Assembly: GCF_023206395.1 (NCBI RefSeq) | Contig: NZ_CP066149.1 | Span: 434,001 to 498,000 of the forward strand | Source: Vibrio sp. ED004 | GTDB taxonomy: Bacteria; Pseudomonadota; Gammaproteobacteria; Enterobacterales; Vibrionaceae | Length of the DNA stretch: 64,000 nt | Direction: 5' to 3' | Made by a program: the position numbers and the translations under genes | The notes under the pieces: model-generated | What the model saw: only the letters and a program-made list of their open reading frames with translations | Told to the model about the DNA's origin: nothing | Databases searched by the model: none | Part shown: positions 56,748 to 64,000 of the stretch, one piece after another | Numbering within the stretch: position 1 is the stretch's first letter | How the letters are laid out: each line of letters starts with the position of its first letter

Positions 56748-57341
56748 ATGAATAACAAAGCAAATATGATAGCGCTTATTGCGTTTTTCTCTGTATCGAG
56801 CGTGTATGCTTCGCCGGAGATCATCATTACCCCAATGGTGGGTTATACCGGCGGTGGTAGTGTCGAAGACCAGGATGGCAAAACCTACGACATGAAAGCG
56901 TCTGAAAACTACACCTTTGCCATTGAAACACCACTTGATAAAGGTCGTATCGGCTTTTTCTATTCTAACCAGAGCTCTGAGCTCAAAACGCTCAACCTAA
57001 GCTCCTCAATCCAATACCTGCACTTGCAAAGTAGTATCTATTACCCGGCTTCGCCTGTGTTATCTGGATACCTTGGATTAGGTCTTGGTGCTTCTTACGT
57101 GGATGTTGACTGGGCGAAAGATAAGTATGGCTTCTCGACTTCTATCTTTGGCGGCTTGGAATACAAGTTCAGCGACAGTTTTGCGCTCAACACCCAAGTA
57201 CGTTGGTTGGGTACGGTTGTTGATAACGACACATCTGGTGTGTGTAACATCCCTAGTACGGGTCAAGACTGTATTATCCGCTTTGATACTGATTGGATGA
57301 ATCAATTCCAAGCCAATGTCGGACTCAGTTTTACGTTCTAA
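56748..57341 (+). CDS. Small outer-membrane beta-barrel protein, function unknown
   Basis: 197 residues from the ATG at 56748 (AAGGA upstream; an earlier ATG has no site). Signal peptide ~1-21 (ends VYA). The body has alternating strands with Gly/Tyr/Ser (ITPMVGYTGGG, YLGLGLGASYVDVDWAKDKYG, FGGLEYKF) and ends LSFTF, as for an OmpA-like 8-strand barrel. Function not recognised. Its terminator downstream is split by IS3 copy 2. Confidence 0.75.
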   Translation: MNNKANMIALIAFFSVSSVYASPEIIITPMVGYTGGGSVEDQDGKTYDMKASENYTFAIETPLDKGRIGFFYSNQSSELKTLNLSSSIQYLHLQSSIYYPASPVLSGYLGLGLGASYVDVDWAKDKYGFSTSIFGGLEYKFSDSFALNTQVRWLGTVVDNDTSGVCNIPSTGQDCIIRFDTDWMNQFQANVGLSFTF

Positions 57342-57377
57342 TTACGGTAGCGGATAAAACGAAAAAGCCAGCTCGAT

Positions 57378-58799
57378 TGAAGTGACCCCGTAAAGTTGGA
57401 CATTTCTGTTAAGCGGCTTTCAAGGCCTGAGTTCGATATTCCATCGGAGTCAGGCCTTTTAGTTTCGCTTTTATACGTTTGGTATTGTAGTACTCGATGT
57501 ATTCTTTAATTTGCTCTATCAGAGCATCTGCATCTTCAAAGCTTTGGTTGTGATACATCTCTGTTTTGAGTAAAGCAAAAAAGTTTTCAGCAACAGCATT
57601 ATCCAAGCAGTTACCTTTTCTCGACATGCTTTGCGTTAACCCACTCTCCGCTACCTTTTTCTGATAGTGTCGATGACGATATTGCCAACCTTGATCGCTA
57701 TGTATAATTGGCTTTGAGTTGGGTTTAAGCGTAGATATAGCCTCCGTCAGCATATCCGTGACAAGCGGCAAACAAGCATTTTTGGCCACTCTATAAGCAA
57801 CCACTTCCTGAGTAAACAAGTCGACAACGGGAGACAAGTATACTTTCTGCTCTTTGACTTTGAACTCCGTGACATCAGTTACCCATTTTTCATCGGGTTG
57901 AGTCGCACTAAAATCTCTTTCAAGCACGTTAGGAGCAGTTGTTCCAGACTCACCTCGGTATGAACGATACTTTTAATCCTGACCGTCGATTTAAGGTTGA
58001 GCTGAGCCATAAGCCTTTGAACCGTTTTATGATTGAGCACGAACCCCTGATTTTTAATTCCAAGTGAATACGGCGGTAGCCGTATCGGCCCTTATGTTCA
58101 TGATAAATTGACTTTATCAACTGCAGCTCACGTTCGTAGCTATTTGGGCGCTTGCTTGTTTGAGCCTGATAATAAAAGACACTTTTTGCCAGCTGTAGAG
58201 TGTGCAGTAAGTGCTTCAACGGGTACTGGCCTTTAAGAGTTAGAGCTATGACCGCTTTTCTTTGTTCGACGGTTTTTTCCTGCTCCAACTCTTCCAACTT
58301 TTTTAGAACGGCATTCTCGGTTCGTAAGTAGACCAACTCCTCTTTTAGCTCCTCAAGTGTCATTTCATTATCAGGCTTAGTGGTACGTTGAGGTTGCTGT
58401 TTCATTGAGGGTCTTCCTTTCTGGCGCATTTTGAGCCCCTTGATACCGAGCTCATTAAATCGTTTGAGCCAGACAGAGAGTATCCCAGGGGATGAGAGGT
58501 TTAATACTGCGCTAGTGTGCGTGAGAGACCATTCATTCGTCCACATTAAATTCAATGCTTTTCGTTTTGTCTGAGCAGTAGCAGCATGCTTAGTTGGTAA
58601 AAATGAAGCAGTGCCGTGGATGGCAAACACTTGAGCCCAATACCGAACCTGTCTTGACGAAATTGAATATTGTTTGGCTAAGTAGAGAGATGACGTGCCA
58701 TCTAAGTATTGCTTAGCAATGATACATTTTAGCTCTCGGCTATATTTGGACATAAAAAGCCCCCCAATAATTGGTGTCCAACTATTGGGGGTCAGTTCA
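57378..58799 (-). mobile_element. IS3-family (IS150-like) insertion sequence, copy 2
   Basis: 1422 bp, same ends and orientation as copy 1. Flanked by GAT on both sides (57375-57377 and 58800-58802), a 3-bp target duplication usual for IS3. It lies inside a terminator loop between two outer-membrane protein genes. Confidence 0.93.
57409..58753 (-). pseudogene. IS3-family OrfA/OrfB, copy 2, frameshifted
   Basis: OrfA starts at 58753. Here the slippery run is A6 and a later run is A4 (A7 and A5 in copy 1), so OrfA reads straight into the OrfB frame without a programmed shift. Frame is then lost near 58051-58055 (T5, shared with copy 1) and 57971-57974 (T4; T5 in copy 1). The OrfB C-terminal part to 57409 is intact, with TDVTEF, SDQGWQY and NAVAENFFALLKTEMY. 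Confidence 0.88.
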
Positions 58800-58839
58800 G
58801 ATGCTGGCATTTTCATTATAAAAAACGGTTAAGTTCACT

Positions 58840-59244
58840 TTAGAACTTATAAGTCAAACCCAGTGCACCACCGACTTGCAGCTCAACACCTTTGTACATG
58901 TCTAGCTCAGGGTGAACTTGTGCGTAAGCATTCCAGCCTTCGTAGAAATTCACTTTCACGCCTAATGGCAAACGCAAGCCAAAATCGTCATTCCATTCAG
59001 CCCAAGCACCAGCACCTACGTACCAGCTTAACGGAGCTTCCGTTTCGAACTGACCACGTTTCCAAATGTAGTCGAATGCCGCGCCGTCATTACCAACGGT
59101 TGCACGGTACTTCTGATCAAACTCAACAACGACACTCAGGTCTTGGTCAATGGCGAGACCAACTTCTAAATCAGGAGCTTCAGAAGCATGAGCAAACGAG
59201 GCTCCGCTGCAGCACATAAGACCAATCAAGTAACGATGTTTCAT
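58840..59244 (-). CDS. Small outer-membrane beta-barrel protein, function unknown
   Basis: 134 residues. Signal peptide ~1-20 (ends AHA). The remainder is strand-like with aromatic residues (VEFDQKYRATVG, SWYVGAGAWAEWND, GALGLTYKF) and C-terminal Phe. I do not recognise the family. It converges on the other barrel gene across IS3 copy 2. Confidence 0.72.
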   Translation of the reverse strand: MKHRYLIGLMCCSGASFAHASEAPDLEVGLAIDQDLSVVVEFDQKYRATVGNDGAAFDYIWKRGQFETEAPLSWYVGAGAWAEWNDDFGLRLPLGVKVNFYEGWNAYAQVHPELDMYKGVELQVGGALGLTYKF

Positions 59245-59426
59245 AATATTCTCAGAATGTGTTTAAAAACGGTAGATTACTTAAATCACAACGGATGTTG
59301 TCATCATAAAGTTAAAGATAAGAGGTACCCAAAGCGGGGAATTGAGCATCAGAGCATCGAGCTGTTCGATAACCGATTGAGTAGCAAAGAATAAGTGCAG
59401 GAAGAGCTTTCATAAGGCAGAAAATA

Positions 59427-59453
59427 AAAAAGGAGGCCTCTCGGCCTCCTTTC
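59427..59453 (-). terminator. Terminator after ptsG
   Basis: A 10-bp stem, AAAGGAGGCC / GGCCTCCTTT with loop TCTC (read on either strand). The A-run on the plus strand gives T5-6 downstream on the minus strand. Confidence 0.88.
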
Positions 59454-59472
59454 AATTTATTGAATCAGTGAA

Positions 59473-60903
59473 TTAACCGTTGTTACGGATCCACTCATCC
59501 ATGTCTGTCTTAAGGTTGTCAGACTTAGTACCGAAGATAGCTTGAACGCCACCAGCAACTACAACAACACCTGCAGCGCCTAGTTTCTTCAGTTTGTCTT
59601 GGTCAACAACTGCTGTATCAGCAACTGCAACACGTAGACGAGTAATACAAGCGTCAAGACCAGTGATGTTCGCTTTGCCACCGAATGCAGCAACTAGCTC
59701 ACCAGCAAGTTCAGAACCAGTCGCAACTGACTCTTCTTCAGTCTCGTCTTCACGGCCTGGAGTTTTAAGGTCTAGAGCTTTAATCACAGTGCGGAATACG
59801 ATGTAGTAAATTGCAGCGTAAGCAATACCACATACAACCATTAGGCCCATCTTAGACGCGTTGCCAGATAGAACTAGGAAGTCGATTAGACCGTGTGAGA
59901 AAGATGTACCGTGTACAAAACCTAGAGTGTTCGCAAGAACGTAAGCAGAACCAGCTAGTAGAGCGTGGATTGCGTACAGTACAGGAGCAACGAATAGGAA
60001 TGAGAATTCGATTGGTTCAGTGATACCCGTTAGGAATGAAGTTAACGCAGCAGAAGCCATGATACCCATTACTTTAGCGCGGTTTTCAGGCTTAGCTGAG
60101 TGTGCAATCGCGATTGCAGCAGCAGGTAGACCGAACATCTTGAACATGTAACCACCAGCTAGCTGGCCGAAGCCATTGCCCGCTGCACGAGATGCGTCAT
60201 CAGCAACTAGGTAACAAGTAAGAACACCGTTTTGAGTTTCGCCAGCAGCGTTTACACAAGTACCAGCTTCAAAGAAGAAAGGTACGTTCCAAACGTGGTG
60301 AAGACCAAATGGAATCAGAGAACGCTCAACGATACCGTAGATACCAAACGCCACTTGTGGGTTTTGGTGAGCAGCCCAATCAGAGAACGCAGAGATTGCG
60401 CCGCCAACTGGTGGCCATACGATAGATAGCAGGATTGCTAGACCAATCGCAGAGAAACCTGTGATGATTGGCACAGCACGCTTACCAGCGAAGAAGCCAA
60501 GGTACTCTGGTAGTTGAATACGGAAGAAACGGTTGAATGCCCAAGCAGCAACACCACCGACTAGGATACCACCTAGTACGCCAGTATCGATTTTATCAAC
60601 GCCCATTACACCAGCCATTACGCCAAGTGTAGCAGTCATGATGCCGTAACCAACGATTGCAGCTAGACCAGCTACACCATCGTTGTTAGTAAAGCCAAGT
60701 GCAACACCTACTGCGAACAGTAGTGCCATTTGACCGAATACTGAACCACCAGCTTGTTCCATTAAGTTTGAAACGATTTCTGGAATGAAAGGAAGATCTG
60801 CTGCACCGACACCTAGCAAAATACCCGCAACTGGTAAAACTGATACTGGAAGCATCAGAGACTTACCAACTTTCTGCAGGCTAGCAAAAAGGTTCTTAAA
60901 CAT
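59473..60903 (-). CDS. ptsG: PTS glucose-specific enzyme IIBC
   Basis: 476 residues. The IIC domain (~1-385) has about ten membrane segments and the conserved [14 protein letters not shown] and [16 protein letters not shown] segments. A linker then leads to the IIB domain (~395-476), with phospho-Cys in [11 protein letters not shown]. It imports glucose with phosphorylation, using a separate IIA. CAGGAG lies seven bases before the ATG. Mlc-type regulation is suggested by the site at 61170-61189. Confidence 0.95.
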   Translation of the reverse strand: MFKNLFASLQKVGKSLMLPVSVLPVAGILLGVGAADLPFIPEIVSNLMEQAGGSVFGQMALLFAVGVALGFTNNDGVAGLAAIVGYGIMTATLGVMAGVMGVDKIDTGVLGGILVGGVAAWAFNRFFRIQLPEYLGFFAGKRAVPIITGFSAIGLAILLSIVWPPVGGAISAFSDWAAHQNPQVAFGIYGIVERSLIPFGLHHVWNVPFFFEAGTCVNAAGETQNGVLTCYLVADDASRAAGNGFGQLAGGYMFKMFGLPAAAIAIAHSAKPENRAKVMGIMASAALTSFLTGITEPIEFSFLFVAPVLYAIHALLAGSAYVLANTLGFVHGTSFSHGLIDFLVLSGNASKMGLMVVCGIAYAAIYYIVFRTVIKALDLKTPGREDETEEESVATGSELAGELVAAFGGKANITGLDACITRLRVAVADTAVVDQDKLKKLGAAGVVVVAGGVQAIFGTKSDNLKTDMDEWIRNNG

Positions 60904-61303
60904 GTTTATGCTCCTGATAAAGATAAAATAATTATATGGGTACTAACGGCACACCCCCGTAGCCTATATGTTAGCACCCTGCGAAAATGTAACCATGTAT
61001 TGCATTATATTTTCTGCCGCTAAATATATATTGATGGGGAACTAACTTTCTAGTCACTTACGAAATTTAGTTTCAAAACACGTCTTGGATCACATGTCAA
61101 ATCTAGAAATGCAATGCTTTACAAGAGTTTAATTAGTTGAAATATATGGTTATTTTTCAAGAGCGCTATTATTTTACTGGGTAAATAAAATAGGAGGGAA
61201 TGTTATTTTTAGTAACAAAATTACAAATGTTATAATTAGCGCTCTCAAGTTCAACATAATTCGTAAACATTAAAAAAAAACGCACTTTTGGTGATCAAAA
61301 ACA
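60904..61303. other. Upstream region of ptsG
   Basis: About 400 bp, very AT-rich, holding the ptsG promoter and leader and the operator-like site at 61170-61189. I see no ORF or clear CRP site; an SgrS-target-like leader cannot be judged by eye. Confidence 0.4.
61170..61189. promoter_or_regulatory. Candidate Mlc/NagC-type operator upstream of ptsG
   Basis: TTATTT-N8-AAATAA, with core TTATTTTACTGGGTAAATAA. The arms match the ROK-repressor half-site pattern and the start resembles the E. coli ptsG site as I remember it. It lies 267 bp before the ptsG ATG. Confidence 0.5.
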
Positions 61304-61330
61304 CAAAAAGAGAGCTTTCGCTCCCTTTTA
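61304..61330 (-). terminator. Terminator after tatD
   Basis: Minus-strand stem AAAGGGAGC / GCTCTCTTT (one G-U) with loop GAAA, then T-run. Confidence 0.75.
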
Positions 61331-61347
61331 TTTGTTTACTTAGTTTT

Positions 61348-62115
61348 TTATCGCAAAAAAAGTTTTTGATAGTTTTTGGTCGTTTGTTCAGCAACCTCTT
61401 TCATCGACACACCTTTCAACTGCGCAATATAGGCCGCCACTTCCACGACATATGCAGGTTGATTCTGCTTCCCGCGATATGGGATTGGAGCCAAGTATGG
61501 AGAATCGGTCTCGATCAGTAACCTATCTAACGGTAGATTCTTAACAACTTCTTTAAGTTCTGTAGCCTGCTTGAAGGTCACAATACCTGAAATTGAGATG
61601 TAGAAACCTAATTCCATTGCCGCTTCAGCGAACGCTTGATCTTCAGTAAAGCAGTGAATCACACCACCACACTTCTCCGCACCACCATCACGCAGAATCG
61701 CGAGAGTATCTTCACGCGCGTTACGAGTATGGATGATCAAAGGCTTGTTCAGCTCTACGGCCAACGCGACATGTTGCTTGAATCGCAGTTGTTGCAATTC
61801 CGCCGTCTCTGGTTGGTAGTGGTAATCTAAGCCTGTCTCACCAATCGCAACGACTTTTGGGTTACTCGCGTATTCACGCATTCTCTCTAAACAGAAATCA
61901 CTTTCTACATCGAGAGGATGAACACCACAAGACGCTTTAACGTTATCAAACGGCGAGATCATCACGAGCATATTTTCAAACGAGTCAAGTGTCACACCTA
62001 CAGAAAGTAGTTGGTCAACATTCGCTGCTTTCGCCTTGTTCACAACGTCTTCTACGCTGGTGTGTAAATCTTGGTAATCCAGTTTGTCTAAATGACAGTG
62101 GGAATCTACGAACAT
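61348..62115 (-). CDS. TatD family metal-dependent hydrolase (YcfH-like)
   Basis: 255 residues from the ATG at 62115, chosen for GAGGAAAC before it and the family N-terminus MFVDSHCHLD. Metal ligands: HCH in DSHCHLD, Glu in IGETGLDYHY, His in IIHTRNA and IHCFTED, and Asp in ETDSPYL. A 3'-5' nuclease-type activity is known for relatives. It overlaps holB by 10 bp; tmk-holB-tatD is a conserved operon. Confidence 0.92.
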   Translation of the reverse strand: MFVDSHCHLDKLDYQDLHTSVEDVVNKAKAANVDQLLSVGVTLDSFENMLVMISPFDNVKASCGVHPLDVESDFCLERMREYASNPKVVAIGETGLDYHYQPETAELQQLRFKQHVALAVELNKPLIIHTRNAREDTLAILRDGGAEKCGGVIHCFTEDQAFAEAAMELGFYISISGIVTFKQATELKEVVKNLPLDRLLIETDSPYLAPIPYRGKQNQPAYVVEVAAYIAQLKGVSMKEVAEQTTKNYQKLFLR

Positions 62116-63071
62116 GTTTCCTCGCAAGTGGCTATCAGCCAATTCATTATGAGTAGCTCCGTATTGAGCCCAGGGTGTTGCTTTAACTGCTCAATCAGTA
62201 TCAGCAGCTTATTCGATGCTGCATAAGCACTTTGATAAGACATCACCTCAACCAGTGCTTTCGCGCTAGGGGTGATAGCCTGATTCGCCAAGCCAAAATG
62301 CAGCTTCTGTACGTCAGACAATAAGTGCCATAGCCAACCCAATTGAATCAAAGGGTCTTTGCTAAGCTCTGTCGAGAATTTTAGCATGTCAGGTTGAGTA
62401 CCCTTGATGACATTAACAAAGCCATCGAGCGCTTTGGTCGAAGCCTCTACCCCACCCTGCTCAAACATCGCCTTTGCTTTTAAAGGCGCGTTGTCATTGA
62501 GCGCTAAAATATATTGTGGAACAGCCTTACCAACTTCACCATCTAACCAAGCCGACCCGGCCTCCAACTGTGGGCTTACCACATTAAATTGTTGGCAACG
62601 GCTAATGATAGTCGGCATCAAACGGTTACTGTTACGAGTAGAAAGAATGAAGATACACTTGCTTGATGGCTCTTCCAGCGTTTTCAACAACGCGTTAGAA
62701 GCAGACTCATTCATTGCCTCTGCCGGGTTAAGCAAGATAACGCGTAAGCCACCTAACTGAGATGACTCTTGAGCCCAGCGGTTACTGGCACGCACTTGAT
62801 CAACGGTGATCGACTTACCTTCTTTCTCTGGCGAGATAACATGAAAATCAGGATGACAGCCCGACTTCATCAATTCACAGCTATGACAAAACCCGCACGA
62901 CTCACTTTCGTAGTTAGTGCACATTAATGCTGCTGTAAGTTGATCAATCAAGGCATCGACACCAAGCCCTTCCGGCGCATTAACAATCACCGAATTAGGA
63001 AAACGCTCAGCATCGAGACTTTTTTTCCACTCATTCCATACGGGAGTGAGCCAAGAATACACTTCAGCCAT
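62106..63071 (-). CDS. holB: DNA polymerase III delta' subunit
   Basis: 321 residues. Clamp-loader subunit, with a zinc module CGFCHSCELMKSGCHPDFH (four Cys) and a degenerate P-loop (NAPEGLGVDALIDQL), as expected for the non-ATPase delta'. Sensor-like LSTRNSNRLMPTIISRCQ is conserved. It starts 6 bp after tmk and ends inside tatD, implying coupled translation. Confidence 0.93.
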   Translation of the reverse strand: MAEVYSWLTPVWNEWKKSLDAERFPNSVIVNAPEGLGVDALIDQLTAALMCTNYESESCGFCHSCELMKSGCHPDFHVISPEKEGKSITVDQVRASNRWAQESSQLGGLRVILLNPAEAMNESASNALLKTLEEPSSKCIFILSTRNSNRLMPTIISRCQQFNVVSPQLEAGSAWLDGEVGKAVPQYILALNDNAPLKAKAMFEQGGVEASTKALDGFVNVIKGTQPDMLKFSTELSKDPLIQLGWLWHLLSDVQKLHFGLANQAITPSAKALVEVMSYQSAYAASNKLLILIEQLKQHPGLNTELLIMNWLIATCEETCS

Positions 63072-63077
63072 GACTAC

Positions 63078-63710
63078 CTACTGTTTGTCGAGCCAAGCAC
63101 CAAGCGCTTGCTTAATATCAGCAGCCACTTGATCTATCTCTTGTTGCGCATTAATCACAAGAACCGTGTCGTCTTGTGCAGCAATCTCAAGGTAACGTTC
63201 ACGCGTACGATCGAAGAATGAGATATCCATTTTTTCTATTCTATCTAGCTCACCACGACCACGTGCGCGTTCAAGCCCTACTCTAGGGTCTAAGTCCAAG
63301 TATAGGGTTAGATCAGGCTTAAAATCGCCTAGCGTGGTTGCTTTCAATGATTCCATCGTCGTGCGCGCGATTTGACGACCACCACCTTGATAAGCCTGAG
63401 AAGACATATCATGGCGATCACCCAATACCCACTTACCACTGTCTAGTGCAGGCTTGATAACGTTTTCTACTAATTGAACGCGTGCAGCATACATCAGCAG
63501 TAACTCAGTCATGTCTTGAAGCTTTTCGCCTTCGTGTTCTTCTTTAACCAGAGAACGCATCTTTTCTGCCAACACGGTGCCGCCCGGCTCACGAGTATTG
63601 ACAAGTTCTTCTACACCAGATGCTTTCAATGTTTCTACGATGGCATTGATTGCAGTGCTTTTACCTGAGCCTTCAAGGCCTTCAACCACGATAAATTTCG
63701 ACTGATTCAT
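63078..63710 (-). CDS. tmk: Thymidylate kinase
   Basis: 210 residues. P-loop [12 protein letters not shown]-type motif [16 protein letters not shown], and LID region [12 protein letters not shown] as in E. coli-type enzymes. It phosphorylates dTMP to dTDP. It begins 10 bp after the mltG stop and is 6 bp before holB. Confidence 0.95.
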   Translation of the reverse strand: MNQSKFIVVEGLEGSGKSTAINAIVETLKASGVEELVNTREPGGTVLAEKMRSLVKEEHEGEKLQDMTELLLMYAARVQLVENVIKPALDSGKWVLGDRHDMSSQAYQGGGRQIARTTMESLKATTLGDFKPDLTLYLDLDPRVGLERARGRGELDRIEKMDISFFDRTRERYLEIAAQDDTVLVINAQQEIDQVAADIKQALGAWLDKQ

Positions 63711-63720
63711 AATTCTTTCT

Positions 63721-64000
63721 TTATTTGTTTTTTCTTAATTGCTTTAAGTAAGCTCGTACTGCACGGTTGTGCTCTGCCAAACTCTTTGAAAATACGTGAC
63801 CGCCTGTTCCACTTGCAACGAAATACAGGTAGTTGCTGTTCTCTGGGTTCAGAGCTGCATTAATTGACGCTCGACCCGCCATAGCAATCGGCGTAGGTGG
63901 CAAACCGCTCATTGTGTATGTGTTGTACGGCGTTGGTGTGCGCAGATCTTTCTTACGGATATTGCCTTTGTAGCTATCGCCCATGCCATAGATAACCGTT
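63721..64000 (-). CDS. mltG: Endolytic murein transglycosylase MltG (3' end, cut by the window edge)
   Basis: Only the C-terminal ~92 residues are inside the window, in frame from [14 protein letters not shown] to [27 protein letters not shown] and the following [23 protein letters not shown] are the MltG signature end. The full protein is a membrane-anchored enzyme that terminates glycan chain synthesis. It lies directly upstream of tmk, the usual order. Confidence 0.94.
   Translation of the reverse strand, partial: TVIYGMGDSYKGNIRKKDLRTPTPYNTYTMSGLPPTPIAMAGRASINAALNPENSNYLYFVASGTGGHVFSKSLAEHNRAVRAYLKQLRKNK

Larger units (their letters stand above)
57362..58812. terminator. Bidirectional terminator split by IS3 copy 2
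   Basis: Left arm GCCAGC (57367-57372, preceded by A5) and right arm GCTGGC (58803-58808, followed by ATTTTC) are perfect complements on either side of the insertion. Joined, they make a 6-bp stem with loop TCGAT between two convergent genes. Confidence 0.8.

Noticed and set aside
43189..58799. A composite transposon made of the two IS3 copies
   Set aside because: The interval holds core genes such as pykA and mlc with ordinary composition, and the outer flanks share no target duplication. Independent insertions fit better.
61288..61521. Open frame overlapping the tatD 3' end on the plus strand
   Set aside because: It is antisense to conserved tatD sequence and crosses its terminator.

Overview
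The window is a piece of a Vibrio main chromosome, probably from the V. splendidus side of the genus. This is inferred from gene content and order: clpS-clpA next to cspD and a monomeric isocitrate dehydrogenase, priC-rsmS-roxA, an imuA-imuB-dnaE2 mutasome, a DUF3360-type transporter before pflB, and mltG-tmk-holB-tatD beside ptsG. Base composition is moderate and even. Nearly all unique genes are intact. I found no rRNA, tRNA, CRISPR array, prophage or plasmid gene.

Layout. 1-10 kb: start of clpA, clpS, cspD behind a long leader, icd, rluE, a porin, dinG. 9.4-19.5 kb: a TauE/SafE permease, priC-rsmS-roxA, a chemoreceptor, an emrD-type efflux pump, oligopeptidase B and xthA. 19.6-26 kb: a large M60/ImpA-type lipoprotein protease and a four-gene art-type (arginine/ornithine) ABC importer. 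26-33.6 kb: an anaerobic block (DUF3360 transporter with an FNR-like box, pflB, lpxR, pflA) and yfbU. 33.7-39.7 kb: a MipA/OmpV protein and the stress operon yeaG-yeaH-ycgB. 39.8-58.8 kb: sohB, yciK, the SOS mutasome imuA-imuB-dnaE2, cheV, mlc, pykA, a patatin lipase and two small outer-membrane barrels, with four insertion sequences interspersed. 58.8-64 kb: ptsG, tatD-holB-tmk and the end of mltG.

How the genes connect. Glucose flux is represented by ptsG, its presumed repressor mlc, pykA and the fermentative pflB/pflA pair; operator-like palindromes lie before both mlc and ptsG. DNA repair and replication restart are represented by dinG, priC, xthA, holB and imuA-imuB-dnaE2, the last behind a perfect LexA box that overlaps its -10 element.

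Main unusual observations. (1) All four insertion sequences lie in or beside intrinsic terminators: two IS3-family copies sit in terminator hairpin loops, an ISL3-family element with a perfect 8-bp target duplication sits in the A-tract of a bidirectional terminator, and an IS200/IS605-type element lies just before the dnaE2 terminator. (2) Every transposase is broken, mostly by one-base changes in homopolymers, while all unique genes are intact. This may be real decay, or repeats left unpolished in the assembly. (3) Two short reading frames (29 and 31 codons) look like small membrane proteins. (4) A run of hairpins before the DUF3360 gene may be a structured RNA.
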